The translations under genes were made by a program, and so were the position numbers. The notes beneath the pieces were generated by a model, which was not told the DNA's origin, did no database searches, and saw nothing but the letters and a program-made list of their open reading frames with translations. Shown here one piece after another: positions 7,757-8,107 of a stretch of DNA of 8,107 bases (positions are counted from its first letter, which is position 1; each line of letters opens with the position of its first letter). Location: positions 1 through 8,107 of the forward strand of contig WFPT01000081.1 of assembly GCA_015487365.1 (NCBI GenBank), read 5' to 3'. The DNA comes from Aquificaceae bacterium. GTDB lineage: Bacteria; Aquificota; Aquificia; Aquificales; Aquificaceae.

Positions 7757-7771
7757 TACAATAAAAAATTT
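7757..7771. promoter_or_regulatory. 15-nt AT-rich divergent spacer between mnmG and the GT9 gene
   Basis: Only 15 bases separate the divergent start codons, and 14 of them are A or T. Neither start has a Shine-Dalgarno. On the plus strand TACAAT (7757-7762) matches the -10 consensus at five of six places and ends nine bases before the GT9 ATG, a leaderless distance. On the minus strand TAAATT, ten bases before the mnmG ATG, is a weaker candidate. No good -35 hexamer was found for either; any such elements must lie inside the opposing gene. Confidence 0.4.
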
Positions 7772-8107
7772 ATGAAGGTTTTGGTTTGGAACACCGCATA
7801 CTTGGGAGACTTAGTTCTTACTTCTTCCCTGCTTTTAAATTTGAGGGATAAATACAAAGTCTCCTTGGTGGGAAGACCCTTTGTAAGGGAACTATTTAAG
7901 GACTTTAAGGGAGTGGAGGTAATTACCTACAACAAAAGTTTTAGGGAAATACCTACGCTCTTAAAGAGGATAAAAAACTTTGATGTGGTTTTATCTCTTC
8001 ACCGTTCAACGAGGACCGCCCTTATCCTATTTTTCTCCGGAATAAAGATAAGGGTGGGATACGACAGCTCGGAACTACCCTTTTTATACAACCACAGGAT
8101 TAAATAC
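7772..8107 (+). CDS. glycosyltransferase family 9 (heptosyltransferase-like) protein, 3' end beyond the window
   Basis: The N-terminal 112 residues of a GT9 enzyme. This family moves heptose from ADP-heptose onto the lipopolysaccharide inner core at the cytoplasmic face of the inner membrane (WaaC/WaaF and relatives). Visible family marks, in order: the N-terminal Rossmann strand and GD motif MKVLVWNTAYLGDLVLTSSL (1-20; families usually have LGDvllttPll), then VSLVGRPFVRELF, VEVITYNK, DVVLSLHRSTRTALIL (the LHxSxRs motif) and the IRVGYDSSELPFLYNHRI stretch. The frame is open to the last base of the window. The start at 7772 gives the standard short N terminus; it lacks a Shine-Dalgarno. Which transferase (WaaC, WaaF, WaaQ or another) cannot be decided, because the acceptor- and donor-binding C-terminal half is missing. 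The gene is divergent from mnmG. Confidence 0.88.
   Translation, partial: MKVLVWNTAYLGDLVLTSSLLLNLRDKYKVSLVGRPFVRELFKDFKGVEVITYNKSFREIPTLLKRIKNFDVVLSLHRSTRTALILFFSGIKIRVGYDSSELPFLYNHRIKY

Noticed and set aside
7539..7775. Two plus-strand open frames antisense to the mnmG 5' end (7539-7775 and 7546-7764)
   Set aside because: They mirror the FAD-binding region of mnmG, are Pro/Ser/Thr-rich as expected for antisense frames, and overlap the GT9 start out of frame.
1..8107. Mobile element, CRISPR array, intein, tRNA or long repeat
   Set aside because: No repeated units, terminal inverted repeats, transposase or integrase frames, cloverleaf-like stretches or intein splice motifs were seen. All genes are core-type with similar codon use.

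Overview
The window is compact, ordinary-looking bacterial chromosome. It holds six protein genes and almost no intergenic DNA. Arginine is written mostly as AGG/AGA and isoleucine often as ATA, and the proteins are rich in Lys and Glu. The MnmG protein resembles, from memory, the Aquifex aeolicus enzyme in family-variable stretches such as FHAGNLNGTTGYEEA. Together these suggest a thermophilic member of the Aquificales (Aquifex/Hydrogenobacter/Thermocrinis type). This assignment is an inference, not a database result.

Layout. Positions 2-3427 (+) carry nearly all of dnaE, the replicative DNA polymerase III alpha subunit; only its first few residues lie outside the window. One base later comes rseP (3429-4697, +), a membrane-embedded site-2 zinc protease. 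Its stop codon overlaps the start of a short class II aldolase/adducin-fold protein (4694-5227, +). These three genes form a tightly packed, probably co-transcribed block. From the other side, on the minus strand, mnmG (7756-5909) is followed with a 16-nt overlap by an S4-domain RsuA/RluB-family pseudouridine synthase (5924-5205). The last 23 nt of that gene overlap the end of the aldolase gene, so the two transcription units collide tail to tail. At the right edge, 15 nt from the mnmG start, a glycosyltransferase family 9 (heptosyltransferase-like) gene begins on the plus strand and runs out of the window.

Functional themes. The plus-strand block joins chromosome replication (DnaE), envelope proteolysis (RseP) and a small sugar-phosphate-type enzyme, with no obvious common pathway. 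The minus-strand pair is coherent: both enzymes modify RNA (wobble uridine of tRNA; uridine of rRNA). The edge gene points to a lipopolysaccharide-bearing, Gram-negative envelope.

No RNA gene, mobile element, CRISPR array, long repeat or convincing terminator was seen, and no gap between genes exceeds 15 nt. I did not find a previously undescribed system. The points most worth a second look are the near absence of Shine-Dalgarno sequences at four of the five visible starts, the metal-competent PHP domain of DnaE, altered residues in the pseudouridine synthase and the aldolase-like protein, and the convergent gene overlap.
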